Shown piece by piece: positions 24,392-33,144 of a DNA stretch of 64,000 bases; the first letter of the stretch is position 1, and each line of letters starts with the position of its first letter. Source of the DNA: Chthonomonas calidirosea T49 (GTDB lineage: Bacteria; Armatimonadota; Chthonomonadetes; Chthonomonadales; Chthonomonadaceae); assembly GCF_000427095.1 (NCBI RefSeq), contig NC_021487.1, forward strand, positions 186,001 to 250,000, given 5' to 3'. A model generated the notes under the pieces. It did no database searches and was not told where the DNA came from. It was given only the letters and a program-made list of their open reading frames with translations. The translations under genes were made by a program, and so were the position numbers.

Positions 24392-26181
24392 GAGCACATC
24401 GCGGACAGGCGCTTATTCCCGTTCTGCTAGCTATGTTGCTGCTGGTAGCCGTGGCTGTTACCCTTGCGGCACGCGCTCACGATCAGGCGCGGGCAAGCGC
24501 CAATTTCGTGGAGCAGGTTGAGGACTACTACGCGGCCAAAGGTGCTCTGAACTACGCTATTAGCTCCTTAGAGCAGACGAGCAACAATGGGGCGACTTAC
24601 GGGGTGGTACAGCCTGATCCTTCGGCAGACCAAAACGGTTGGTGGCAGATAGGCGACTTGTGGGTGAAGGTAATGGCGGTAGATACCGCCTCACGCATCA
24701 ACATCAATCAGGTTGACATCAATACGCTGGAGCAGCTACCGGTTTTTGCCCAAAACCCCAACTTGGCGCAGGCGATTATTGACTGGCGTACAGCCGTCAC
24801 GACAACAAATGCTGCCCCGACAAGTGACCAAAGCACACAGCAAGGGGGCTCGGAAAACTACGAAAGTTTGCCCACTCCTTACGATAATAAGGGGGCTCCC
24901 TTCGATACCATTGGAGAGCTTCTACTGGTACAGGGAATGACCCCCTCTATTCTCTACGGCACCGTTGCAGGTACTCCGGCTGCTGCTGGACAGACCCTAG
25001 GTAATACCACCACAAACAGTCTAAGCACGAGCTCTAGCGCCACAACCAACCGAAGTGCTGCGAATCGCTACGGTAATATGGCAAGGACACGGCAGTCTCT
25101 GCTTGGGGGTGGCACGACGGGTGGAGGAACCACCGGTGGAACCGGCGCTAATGGGACAAGCAATGGGACAACTGGAGAGGATTTTAGCGATATTTATCAG
25201 AATAGCACGTTGCCGCTAGCTCAGCTTTTTACCACCGTTTCGCGTGAACTGAACGTGGCGTCTGATGGTACACAACGCATTAATATCAACACAGCATCTG
25301 AACAAGACCTTGAGCAGCAGCTAAACATCCCTGCCAATATTGCCCAAGCGATAGTCAGCTATCGGCAAGGAGGCGGTGGCGCTGTTGGAGGGAATGGAGG
25401 CGGTGTGGGCGGATCTGGGGCGGCGTCCAATGCTGCGAGCCATAGACAAGCTAGGCCTGGAGGAGGCGGTGGTGGCCCGCGTCCTGGAGGGGCAGGTGGA
25501 GGGCCTGGCGGCGGTCCACGTCCTGGAGGAGTAGGTGGAGGGCCTGGCGGCGCTGGTGGCGGCCCACGTCCGGGAGGTAACGCCGGTGGCGGGGGCAATC
25601 CTCGCCCCGGAGGAGGGCCTGGAGGTGGTGGAGCGAGTGGTGGAGGTGGGCAGTTCACCTCGATAGGTGATCTCTTAAAAGTACAGGGGGTAACCACCGC
25701 ACTGATGCAGCAGATCGCCGATAAGATAACGGTAGATAATAATACCTATCGCGAAAATGTTGTGGATGTGAACACCGCTCCGCCTGAGGTTTTGGCCATG
25801 GTACCTGGTATGAGCCGCGATCTGTTGAATGCTATTGTGCAGTATCGCCAGGGCGGCCAGGCCTTTCAGGGGTTAGGAGACCTGTTTAGCTTGCAAGTAA
25901 GCAACGATGAGCTGGAGAACGCCATTGGCTCGCTATCAACCAAAGGAGCCGACTATATTATCCACATTCTTGTACGACGTCAGGGAAGCCCGAGAGTCTA
26001 CGCGGTATCAGCGCTAGTGGAGTTTACGCCCAACGGACCTCAAGTGCTTCAGTGGCGCGAGGTGCAGAGGGCGCCGGGATGGTACCAGTGGAATGCACCG
26101 CCCTTATTACCGCTACCTTCGCCGAGTTCAGGCAGCACTTCCGGCGCAAATATGGGGACTTACAACAACGGAGGGCAGTAA
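24388..26181 (+). CDS. Minor pseudopilin GspK-like with glycine-rich insert
   Basis: A 597-residue GspK-type protein, nearly twice the usual length of about 300-330. The class III signal R-G|Q-A-L-I-P-V-L-L lacks Glu at position 5, as GspK proteins do. Three helix-hairpin-helix-like segments follow (I-N-I-N-Q-V-D, about 105-130; I-N-I-N-T-A-S-E-Q-D-L, about 300-325; V-D-V-N-T-A-P-P-E-V-L, about 455-495). Between the second and third lies a glycine/proline/arginine tract of about 95 residues (about 327-423) built from repeats of the G-G-P-R-P-G-G type. It probably caps the pseudopilus. The insert may be a flexible surface-exposed linker. Confidence 0.85.
   Translation: MRAHRGQALIPVLLAMLLLVAVAVTLAARAHDQARASANFVEQVEDYYAAKGALNYAISSLEQTSNNGATYGVVQPDPSADQNGWWQIGDLWVKVMAVDTASRININQVDINTLEQLPVFAQNPNLAQAIIDWRTAVTTTNAAPTSDQSTQQGGSENYESLPTPYDNKGAPFDTIGELLLVQGMTPSILYGTVAGTPAAAGQTLGNTTTNSLSTSSSATTNRSAANRYGNMARTRQSLLGGGTTGGGTTGGTGANGTSNGTTGEDFSDIYQNSTLPLAQLFTTVSRELNVASDGTQRININTASEQDLEQQLNIPANIAQAIVSYRQGGGGAVGGNGGGVGGSGAASNAASHRQARPGGGGGGPRPGGAGGGPGGGPRPGGVGGGPGGAGGGPRPGGNAGGGGNPRPGGGPGGGGASGGGGQFTSIGDLLKVQGVTTALMQQIADKITVDNNTYRENVVDVNTAPPEVLAMVPGMSRDLLNAIVQYRQGGQAFQGLGDLFSLQVSNDELENAIGSLSTKGADYIIHILVRRQGSPRVYAVSALVEFTPNGPQVLQWREVQRAPGWYQWNAPPLLPLPSPSSGSTSGANMGTYNNGGQ
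25365..25655 (+). repeat. GC-rich degenerate tandem repeat inside the GspK-like gene
   Basis: Imperfect repeats of units close to GGCGGCCCACGTCCTGGAGG encode Gly-Gly-Pro-Arg-Pro-Gly-Gly. Such tracts are prone to slippage, so copy number may vary between strains while staying in frame. Confidence 0.7.
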
Positions 26182-26222
26182 CCGTTGAAGGAGTGTATGA
26201 GGAATTGAAGGAGAGACGAAAG

Positions 26223-28253
26223 ATGCGGGCGCAGAGATCCATAGTAACTATAGACTTAGGAGTGGAGTCTATTTGGGTAGGAGAAGTTGCAAGCGGGGCG
26301 AGCGGTGAATTCGGAAAGCAGCCCCATCTCTTACGGCATGCCCAAGTAGCGTTGCCGGCTGGAGTTTGGGAGAACCCAACTGCACTCACCGATGCGCTGG
26401 TAGAGACTATACGTCAAGCCCTCCAGCAGGCCAACATCTCGGCGAAGGACGTCTTTGCCTGTTTACCGCGCCATCTCGCTATGCTGCGCCCCATTCAACT
26501 TCCTCATGTGCCGCCGGAAGAGCTAAAGGGCATGGTAAGCTTTGAAGCACAGCAATATATTCTGTATCCTGTAGATGAGGCAGTTTTAAGTTACTGTCTC
26601 TTAGAAGGGAGACAAATTGCTGCTGACGGCGCTGAAGTAGACTGCGTGCTTTTAGCTGCCATGCGTAAAGATCTTATTGAGGCAGTGCTGCCTGCCTTTG
26701 AGCGATTAGGGCTCACCTTACACGATCTGACCATCTCCTCTGCGGCTTTGGCACAACTTGGCACAGATTTCCCCACAGGAACGGCTCTCTTGTTTGCGAC
26801 ATCGGAGAGCATGGATTTGGTGGTTCCCGATCTGCAGGCTTTCTTTACTCGTGGCATTGCGTTGGTTGGAGCCCGGGGAGATGAGGTAGCTCATGCAGAT
26901 CGCGTTGCCGAGGAGGTCGTGCGTTCGTTAGCGGCCTATCAGAACGAGTATCGGCAGCGAAGTATTGGAAATCTCTATCTTTTAGGTGGACCAACCGCTT
27001 TCCTCGAGTTATTACGCAGCCGTCTGCTTGGCAGCCTGGACATTGCGGTGGAGTTCTATCCCTGGAGCGCAGTGCTAGGACAGAGCGATGCCTCTACCCT
27101 GGCCTATGCACGTGTGATTGGTTTGGCACTTCAGGCCACATCGGAGCCGTTGTTGCCTATCAATCTTATTCCAGCTGAGCTTGCTGAACGCCGTCAGCGG
27201 CTGATAAAACAGAGGCTTGGGTTCGTAGGTATTGGTGCGGCAGGGATTGTGATCTTTTTGGGCACCACGTGGGCTATCGGCGCGTGGCAAAGGCACGAAC
27301 AGCTTCAGCAGGAGACGTTAGAGGCTAATGTAAAACTTCAGAAGTTCGAGCACGATCGGCTGAAACCCTTGCAGGATGCCACAACGAAGCTGACGACAGT
27401 ACATCAGGAGCTGCAATCTGGCTTGGATCGTTCCCACCCACTTCTGGACATATTAACTGCTCTTTCCCAGGCTATGCCCTCGACGCCAAACATTTGGCTT
27501 ACGCAGCTTTCTTTCACGCGGAACGGGGTCATTACGTTGCGTGGAAACGCGAAAAAATCGTCGGATGCAGTAGCCCTACTGCTAAGTTTGCAGCGTTCTA
27601 AGGCGTTTACTGATGTACAGCTCAGTTTTATGGGGGATGCGAGCCAGAGCAGCAATGGCGCATCCTTAGCGAGTACAGCGCTACCGTCGAACCAACCGAC
27701 TCGCCCATCGGTTAATTCGCAGCAGTCTCCAAGCGCTCCTTCACCGACCTCTACAAATTCAGGGATAGGCAGCTCAAATAGTCAAAGGGGGGTGCCTGCC
27801 GCGCCAAACGGAGGTATGAACGGTTTTCGTTCGGGTGAGCAAGGAGGGGCCTTCAGACGTTTTGGTCCGAATGCGAGGCCAGCAGGTTTTAATGGGCGGG
27901 CGCAGTTTGGAGGAGAACCTAGCTTCCAATCGGGTGGTGCGCCAGGAGGGCCTCCACAACCGACCGTTCAAGGACAAGTGCCTCCACAAGCCCCTCCATT
28001 AAGCGGTCCGTCTCCCAACACTCCACGTGGGGATGACCCTCCGTCGCTGCGGACTAACGAAACCGCCGCCGCGCCTCTAAAGACGTTGCCATCGCCGCTT
28101 AACCCGACTCCGGCAGATGCGGGCACACTGACAAGTTTTGTGATCACGTTTCGAGTGAATCCTGCTATGACATCGCTGATTTCTCAAAACGTGGCTGAAG
28201 CCGCCATGCGGACACAACTAGTGGGAGGAGGCGGACAAAGTGACGCTCGGTAA
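26223..28253 (+). CDS. PilM-PilN fusion, inner-membrane pilus/secretion assembly protein
   Basis: A 676-residue protein from the ATG at 26223, which follows AAGGAG by about 10 nt; the frame open from 26052 overlaps gspK and has no good site. Residues about 1-330 are an actin-like PilM/GspL-cytoplasmic domain (V-T-I-D-L-G-V-E-S at the start, then G-x-V-S-F-E-A-Q-Q-Y-I and a P-x-N-L-I-P end). One membrane helix (about 333-352) leads into a PilN-like coiled coil and ferredoxin-like domain (about 355-480). A long Pro/Ser/Gly-rich linker (about 480-640) precedes a short beta-rich end. PilM and PilN are usually separate proteins; here they are joined, which resembles the architecture of GspL. It is followed by pilO with a 14-nt overlap. 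Confidence 0.85.
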   Translation: MRAQRSIVTIDLGVESIWVGEVASGASGEFGKQPHLLRHAQVALPAGVWENPTALTDALVETIRQALQQANISAKDVFACLPRHLAMLRPIQLPHVPPEELKGMVSFEAQQYILYPVDEAVLSYCLLEGRQIAADGAEVDCVLLAAMRKDLIEAVLPAFERLGLTLHDLTISSAALAQLGTDFPTGTALLFATSESMDLVVPDLQAFFTRGIALVGARGDEVAHADRVAEEVVRSLAAYQNEYRQRSIGNLYLLGGPTAFLELLRSRLLGSLDIAVEFYPWSAVLGQSDASTLAYARVIGLALQATSEPLLPINLIPAELAERRQRLIKQRLGFVGIGAAGIVIFLGTTWAIGAWQRHEQLQQETLEANVKLQKFEHDRLKPLQDATTKLTTVHQELQSGLDRSHPLLDILTALSQAMPSTPNIWLTQLSFTRNGVITLRGNAKKSSDAVALLLSLQRSKAFTDVQLSFMGDASQSSNGASLASTALPSNQPTRPSVNSQQSPSAPSPTSTNSGIGSSNSQRGVPAAPNGGMNGFRSGEQGGAFRRFGPNARPAGFNGRAQFGGEPSFQSGGAPGGPPQPTVQGQVPPQAPPLSGPSPNTPRGDDPPSLRTNETAAAPLKTLPSPLNPTPADAGTLTSFVITFRVNPAMTSLISQNVAEAAMRTQLVGGGGQSDAR

Positions 28254-28836
28254 GCGAGATAAGTTCTTATTGGTGCTCTTGGGGCTAGTTGTGCTGCTTG
28301 CTGCCTGGTTGGAGCTTACTGCGCCAAAACCAACGAATACCGGTGGCATTTCGGGAAAGATTTTGCCGCTGGAAGTCGCGCAGCGTCAGTATAGGGCCGA
28401 TGAGGCCTCGTATAGATCATTAGAAGATCAGCAAAATAACCTACAAAAAAATATTGAAGCGCTTGCCTACGATATTCCACCGGATGCCCTTATGCCCAGA
28501 ATCATCGAACAGCTCGAACAGAGCGCCGCCCAATCGGGGGTGCATTTGGCGGAGATCAGGCCTTTAAGGCCAGAGACAACCCCTTCGGGTCAATTAATGC
28601 GTGTGCCGGTTCAAGTGCGCTTCCAAGCGCCTTTTCAGCCTGCTGTAGTGAAGTTTCTTTACGCTATTGAGAAACCGAAGGGACATCTGGTGGTTGAGAA
28701 GTTCGATGTCGGTTCAAGAGATACCCATCAGCAGGTGGTGTCCGTAACGTTACAGATCACCGCTTATACGCGCGCAATTGCAAGCTCGGCAGCATCGAGC
28801 GAAGGAGGAGAAGAAAATGATAACGGGAATCAATGA
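28240..28836 (+). CDS. pilO: PilO-like assembly protein
   Basis: A 198-residue bitopic inner-membrane protein. It starts at GTG 28240 with GGAGGAGG upstream and overlaps the previous gene by 14 nt. One N-terminal helix (about 8-27) is followed by a coiled coil (about 45-75) and a ferredoxin-like domain with P-x-x-I-E-Q-L-E-Q-S-A-A-Q-S-G-V, typical of PilO/GspM. It should form a heterodimer with the PilN part of the upstream fusion and link the cytoplasmic ATPase platform to the secretin. Confidence 0.85.
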   Translation: MTLGKRDKFLLVLLGLVVLLAAWLELTAPKPTNTGGISGKILPLEVAQRQYRADEASYRSLEDQQNNLQKNIEALAYDIPPDALMPRIIEQLEQSAAQSGVHLAEIRPLRPETTPSGQLMRVPVQVRFQAPFQPAVVKFLYAIEKPKGHLVVEKFDVGSRDTHQQVVSVTLQITAYTRAIASSAASSEGGEENDNGNQ

Positions 28837-29695
28837 CGGTTTTAATGGCCAGCCCGGTGTGCTCTTCGGTGCACCTTATGAGACCCTCTTCAAGAAGGAG
28901 ATCCGAGGCAAAAAGTTTCCATGGACGCTTATCGGTGTTGCAGGAGGGGCGCTTGTTCTTTCGATTGTTGCCCTACGCTCCGCACCCGCTTACATGAAAC
29001 ATGCAACCCACCGGTTGCAAGTAAAGGCAGCAGCTGTTAATACCTCTAGTGGTGCTCTTCAATTGGCTGATGCTGGATCGGTGAATGATGGTATCGGAGG
29101 TACGCACGCTCTGCAGCCAAGTCTCGATTTCTATCTAAGCGCACTTCGTGGAAGTCTGTTCAGTCCTCCACAGCCACCTAGCCCGCCGCCAGCGAAACCA
29201 ACGACTTTGCCTGCACCGGTGGCACCTATGCCGGTCAATCCGTTTGCCGATTGGGCCTATACCGGTACGGTGCATATTGGTAACGAGACGATCGCCCTCA
29301 TTGAAAACTCGAAAACCGGTGAGGGCCGGTATATCCGTACCGGTGACTCCTTCCTGGGGGCGCAGGTTCAGAACGTGAGCGATCAGGTCGTCATGATGAA
29401 ACTGGGGGATAAACCTTTTGTGCTCACGCGCTCCGATAGCATTGTTATTACCCCACTGGATAAGAATGCGGAGGTGCCTCAACAGACGAATACACAAGCC
29501 CAGAATACGCAAGCTGCGGGACAACCTCAGGCTCCAACGATGTCCATGCCGATGATGGGCGGTTCGGTGCCTCAGTTCAATCCTCAGCAGTACCAAGATC
29601 GAGCCGTGATGCGTGCTTATTGGCGACAGATGCGGCAGATGGGCGGTGGCAGATTCTCTGGTGGTAGGTTCTTTAATGGAGGCCCTGGACGATGA
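28817..29695 (+). CDS. PilP/GspC-like periplasmic linker
   Basis: A 292-residue protein from ATG 28817, placed after AGGAGGAG and overlapping the pilO end by 20 nt. A cytoplasmic N-terminus (1-33) and one membrane helix (about 34-53) lead to a Pro-rich linker. A small beta domain follows (about 145-210), with N-P-F-A-D-W-A-Y-T-G-T-V and a pattern like the PilP/GspC homology region that docks on the secretin N0 domain. The C-terminal 80 residues are Gln/Pro/Gly-rich. Homology is weak by eye; position between pilO and the secretin supports the role. Confidence 0.7.
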   Translation: MITGINDGFNGQPGVLFGAPYETLFKKEIRGKKFPWTLIGVAGGALVLSIVALRSAPAYMKHATHRLQVKAAAVNTSSGALQLADAGSVNDGIGGTHALQPSLDFYLSALRGSLFSPPQPPSPPPAKPTTLPAPVAPMPVNPFADWAYTGTVHIGNETIALIENSKTGEGRYIRTGDSFLGAQVQNVSDQVVMMKLGDKPFVLTRSDSIVITPLDKNAEVPQQTNTQAQNTQAAGQPQAPTMSMPMMGGSVPQFNPQQYQDRAVMRAYWRQMRQMGGGRFSGGRFFNGGPGR

Positions 29696-32535
29696 GACAG
29701 AACAAGTTCTCTTGGAACCATTCGGCGAAGCTCTCGCAAGGGTGTGTGGTGGCCTTATTGACCCTAGCTAGTCTTCCCGTTTGGGCTCAAGGGCAGCAAG
29801 GGCCGCCGAACGGCAGGCCACCAGCACAGGGAGGCAATCCACCGTTCCGCATTGAGCCACGTGGCGGACAAGGTTTTGGCGGTGCCGGTGGCTTTGGAGG
29901 ATTCCGTCAAAGGGGAAGTGGCAATCCCTTTGCCGCTGTAGCTGGACGACAGGGGATGCGCTTCTCTTTTGACTTCCGCGGCTCAGACATCATGAATGTG
30001 CTGCAGTTCTACGCCCAAATGGCCAACGTGGAGATCGTGGCCGATCCGAGCCTTTCCGGCAAAGTGACGATCATTAATCCAACACCCGTGACGCTCGATC
30101 AGGCCTTCACGATCCTTCAGCAGGTGTTAGCAGTGCGGGGCTTTTCAGCGATCGAGAATAATGGAGTCATCTCTATTGAACCTTTTGCCACTGCAGCACG
30201 CAATACCACCTTGATCAATCCGGGAATTAATCCGAATGGGCCTACCCCGGTTGATCCGAGAAACCAGGTGATGACGCAGGTGATCCCACTTGAGAACGCG
30301 GATGCAAAGTCGTTAGCGCAGGACCTGCAGCCGTTGATCAATCAGGGGGCAAGCCTCATTGGGGTACAAGATACCAACTCGCTGGTGGTTACCGACACCG
30401 CTAGCAATGTGCAGCGCATCTTAGCCCTGGTGCAGTCGTTAGATAAAAGTTCCTACAAAACCGAGCTAAGAGTCTATCCGCTGCGTCATGCCAACGCTAC
30501 CGATGTCGCCGATGTGATCAATAACGTCTTCAAACAGATGAGTGGCACAACAACTCCTGCTGCTAACGAGCCAGGAAGGCCTGGACCGCCTCAATTTCAA
30601 CCAGGACAACAGCCTCAGGTACAGCAGAACCGACCCGCCGTTTTTGCGGTGGCCGATACACGTACGAACTCGGTGCTGGTTGTGGCCTCTCCAGATAACC
30701 AGGAGCGTGTAGCCCACGATATTATCGATCGACTCGACGCCGATCAGAATGCTCTGCTACAGACGGTGGTCCGCAAAATAAATTTTGCGGACGCTACCGA
30801 TGTGGCCAATTTGGTGAATCAGGTTCTCTCGAATCAGTATGGCGCGACGCAAGCCAATCAACAGAACGCTTCCTTCCAGCAGAGAGCGTTTGGAGGGTTC
30901 TTCAACCCCTTCTTTGGCAACCAACAACAGCAGACCGTGGAGAGCACGGACCCATTTGGGAAGGTGGTAGCCGATCCACGAACCAACTCCGTGCTAATTA
31001 CTGCAACCCCTGATCGGATGCAGACGATCAATAAGCTGATTGATGCGCTTGACCAGGAGGTACCAGCCGAGTCGACTACCTTTATTTTTCCACTTAAGAA
31101 TGCCAACGCCGCCGATGTCGCCTATGCTCTTGGACAGGCGTTCGGAACCGGCCAGCAGAACGGTTTTGGCAACTTTAATAACTTCTTCTTTGAGGGGGGT
31201 GGCGCATCTACAAACAACCAAGTTGGGCTACCAAAGATCAATCGCCAGCTCGGCAACAACGCGCTGTTCACACGCTCAGCCGCACCTCCTCAGCCGCCAA
31301 ATGCGCCGGATAGTGCTGCTCCTCAGGGGCAGGCGGACGCCGGCTCGGTAGAGAGTGGAAGCAGTCCCGGCACGACCGATCCCTATCAGGCTAACACCCT
31401 TGGGCAAGAGCCGACCCGCCAGTTCTTCCGGCCGTTCGGAGGCGGTTTCTTCGGTCAGCAGCGTGGTTTGGGACAGAATACCGGCCCGCAGTATGGACGC
31501 GGACGCAACGGAGAGTACGCCAACCTCTTACAGTTGCAGAATAACGTGTATGTAACCCCATCTCCAACTGGTGATGCCGTTATAGTGACGACCACACCGG
31601 ATAACTATGAGGCGGTAAAGGAGCTGATAGATCAACTTGATGTTGTGCCACGCCAGGTGATGATCAAGTTGATTGTGGCTGAAGTTAGCCTCGATAAGGA
31701 CGAGAAGCTGGGTTTTGCCTTGAACGGTCTGTTTAAAGACCTTTTCGGTAAAACGAACACAGCTACTGGGCAGATTGGTCTGCAAGCACCGGGTTTCAAC
31801 ACCGGCGCGAATGGACTTTCATTGGATCCGCTTGCTGAAGGTGCCCAGTTCGTGCTGAACGGGGCGAACTATACCGCGTTACTACAAGCTCTTGAAAGCG
31901 ATAACCGTGTAAAAGTAATGGCTACGCCAACTGTCTTTACTTCTAATGGGCAGGAGGCTTTGGTTAATGTGGTAGAGCGGATCCCCTATATCTCCGGTCA
32001 AACGATTAGCGGACTGTCGAACTTCGTGACGAACAACATCTCTACGGTGCCAGTTGGGTATCAGATAGATATGACACCCCGCATCACACGAGATGGATTA
32101 GTCACCATAGATGCAGTGGCTCAAGCCAGCACGCTCAAGCAGTTTGAGACGCTGGGTTCTGGTGCCAATGCAAGCCAATACCCTGTGGTGGATGAGCGTA
32201 ACATAGACACTGAGATAACTGTACAGAGTGGACAAACGGTGGCAATCGGGGGCCTCGTTCAAAATACGGAGACGCTAACCGTCAACAAGATTCCTCTGCT
32301 TTCGGATATCCCGATCATTGGCCAGTTCTTCCGTGAACGCGAGCGCGTTACTAATCGTACGGAGCTAGTGTTGTTTATCACACCGGTTGTGATCAACAGC
32401 ACTCAAGAGGCTCAAACCATGACGCAGCAGGAATCGAAGGGTTTGGTTCAGCAGTTGCCAGATTTAAAGAAGGAGCATCCTGACCTTGCTCCGCCTCCGG
32501 CCTCCAAAACAACAGTGCCTCCTCCACAAAAGTAG
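29692..32535 (+). CDS. gspD: Secretin, outer-membrane pore of the pseudopilus system
   Basis: A 947-residue GspD/PilQ secretin with a signal peptide (about 1-33, ending V-W-A-Q-G) and a glycine-rich linker. An N0/STN-type domain spans about 88-165 (F-D-F-R-G-S-D-I-M-N-V-L). Repeated N domains with V-x-x-I-P/V-x-P-L-x/R-H-A-N-A-x-D-V-A are at about 195-265, 265-350, 355-460 and 460-620, interrupted by Gln/Asn/Gly-rich inserts. The secretin barrel starts near 650 (V-M-I-K-L-I-V-A-E-V) and contains V-A-I-G-G-L-V near 850 and P-L-L-S-D-I-P-I-I-G-Q-F-F. It overlaps the previous gene by 4 nt and ends the operon before a strong terminator. No pilotin gene is evident. Confidence 0.95.
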   Translation: MRQNKFSWNHSAKLSQGCVVALLTLASLPVWAQGQQGPPNGRPPAQGGNPPFRIEPRGGQGFGGAGGFGGFRQRGSGNPFAAVAGRQGMRFSFDFRGSDIMNVLQFYAQMANVEIVADPSLSGKVTIINPTPVTLDQAFTILQQVLAVRGFSAIENNGVISIEPFATAARNTTLINPGINPNGPTPVDPRNQVMTQVIPLENADAKSLAQDLQPLINQGASLIGVQDTNSLVVTDTASNVQRILALVQSLDKSSYKTELRVYPLRHANATDVADVINNVFKQMSGTTTPAANEPGRPGPPQFQPGQQPQVQQNRPAVFAVADTRTNSVLVVASPDNQERVAHDIIDRLDADQNALLQTVVRKINFADATDVANLVNQVLSNQYGATQANQQNASFQQRAFGGFFNPFFGNQQQQTVESTDPFGKVVADPRTNSVLITATPDRMQTINKLIDALDQEVPAESTTFIFPLKNANAADVAYALGQAFGTGQQNGFGNFNNFFFEGGGASTNNQVGLPKINRQLGNNALFTRSAAPPQPPNAPDSAAPQGQADAGSVESGSSPGTTDPYQANTLGQEPTRQFFRPFGGGFFGQQRGLGQNTGPQYGRGRNGEYANLLQLQNNVYVTPSPTGDAVIVTTTPDNYEAVKELIDQLDVVPRQVMIKLIVAEVSLDKDEKLGFALNGLFKDLFGKTNTATGQIGLQAPGFNTGANGLSLDPLAEGAQFVLNGANYTALLQALESDNRVKVMATPTVFTSNGQEALVNVVERIPYISGQTISGLSNFVTNNISTVPVGYQIDMTPRITRDGLVTIDAVAQASTLKQFETLGSGANASQYPVVDERNIDTEITVQSGQTVAIGGLVQNTETLTVNKIPLLSDIPIIGQFFRERERVTNRTELVLFITPVVINSTQEAQTMTQQESKGLVQQLPDLKKEHPDLAPPPASKTTVPPPQK

Positions 32536-32557
32536 GACGAGAAAGCGGGATAGGTAA

Positions 32558-32599
32558 GGTAGGGTACGGTAGTCGCTCCCGTACCCTACCTCATTTTTA
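32558..32599 (+). terminator. Terminator of the pseudopilus operon
   Basis: Perfect 12-bp arms (32558-32569 and 32579-32590, GGTAGGGTACGG and its complement) with a 9-nt loop, followed by TCATTTTTA. It lies 23 nt after the secretin stop. Confidence 0.92.
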
Positions 32600-32642
32600 T
32601 GGGTTGATAAAAATCTGTTTAGCCTGTCCATCGTTACATTTC

Positions 32643-32670
32643 TTGACAACAGAACTCTATGGTATAGGGT
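32643..32670 (+). promoter_or_regulatory. Possible msrB promoter
   Basis: A perfect TTGACA at 32643-32648 is followed by weak -10 candidates (TAGGGT after 16 nt, or TATAGG closer in). The start would be about 60 nt before the msrB ATG. The -10 is poor, so this is tentative. Confidence 0.4.
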
Positions 32671-32727
32671 ATTCTTAAGTAAAGAGAACAGAGCATTTTC
32701 TACCGAAACCTGACGTTGGAGGAGAAA

Positions 32728-33138
32728 ATGGGCCAGGAGAAGATCGTGCGAAGTGAAGAAGAGTGGCGCAAGATATTAACACCTGAGCAGTACTATGTGT
32801 TACGACAGGCAGGGACCGAACCGGCTTTCACGGGAAAGTACTATAAAAATCATGAGACGGGCGTCTATGCCTGTGCTGGATGCGGTGAGGTGTTATTTAC
32901 ATCGGATACGAAGTATGAATCGGGGTCGGGCTGGCCGAGCTTTTGGGATGCCGTAGATGAGCAAAAGCTTGAGCTTTTGGACGACTACAGTCACGGAATG
33001 CATCGCATTGAGGTGCGCTGCGCCAAATGTGGAGGGCATTTAGGACACCTGTTTGATGACGGTCCTCGCCCAACGGGCAAGAGGTACTGCATTAACTCCG
33101 CCTCCTTGCAGTTTCATAAGAGAGAGGAGCAGGGCTAA
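32728..33138 (+). CDS. msrB: Peptide methionine-(R)-S-oxide reductase
   Basis: A 136-residue MsrB that repairs methionine-R-sulfoxide in proteins using thioredoxin. Two zinc C-x-x-C pairs (C49/C52 and C98/C101), the catalytic Cys121 in R-Y-C-I-N-S, and the G-S-G-W-P-S-F segment are all present, matching the standard selenium-free enzyme. The ATG at 32728 follows a strong GGAGGAG; an in-frame TTG at 32716 lies within that ribosome site and is rejected. It is followed 6 nt later by an esterase gene, so the two probably form a small operon. Confidence 0.95.
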   Translation: MGQEKIVRSEEEWRKILTPEQYYVLRQAGTEPAFTGKYYKNHETGVYACAGCGEVLFTSDTKYESGSGWPSFWDAVDEQKLELLDDYSHGMHRIEVRCAKCGGHLGHLFDDGPRPTGKRYCINSASLQFHKREEQG

Positions 33139-33144
33139 CTACCG

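Noticed and set aside
25359..25697. 112-residue proline-rich frame on the minus strand
   Set aside because: It is the antisense reading of the Gly-rich repeat in the GspK-like gene, with no ribosome site and only low-complexity sequence.
26052..26222. Longer N-terminus for the PilM-PilN fusion
   Set aside because: It overlaps the GspK-like gene and lacks a ribosome site; the actin-like domain starts at the ATG 26223.
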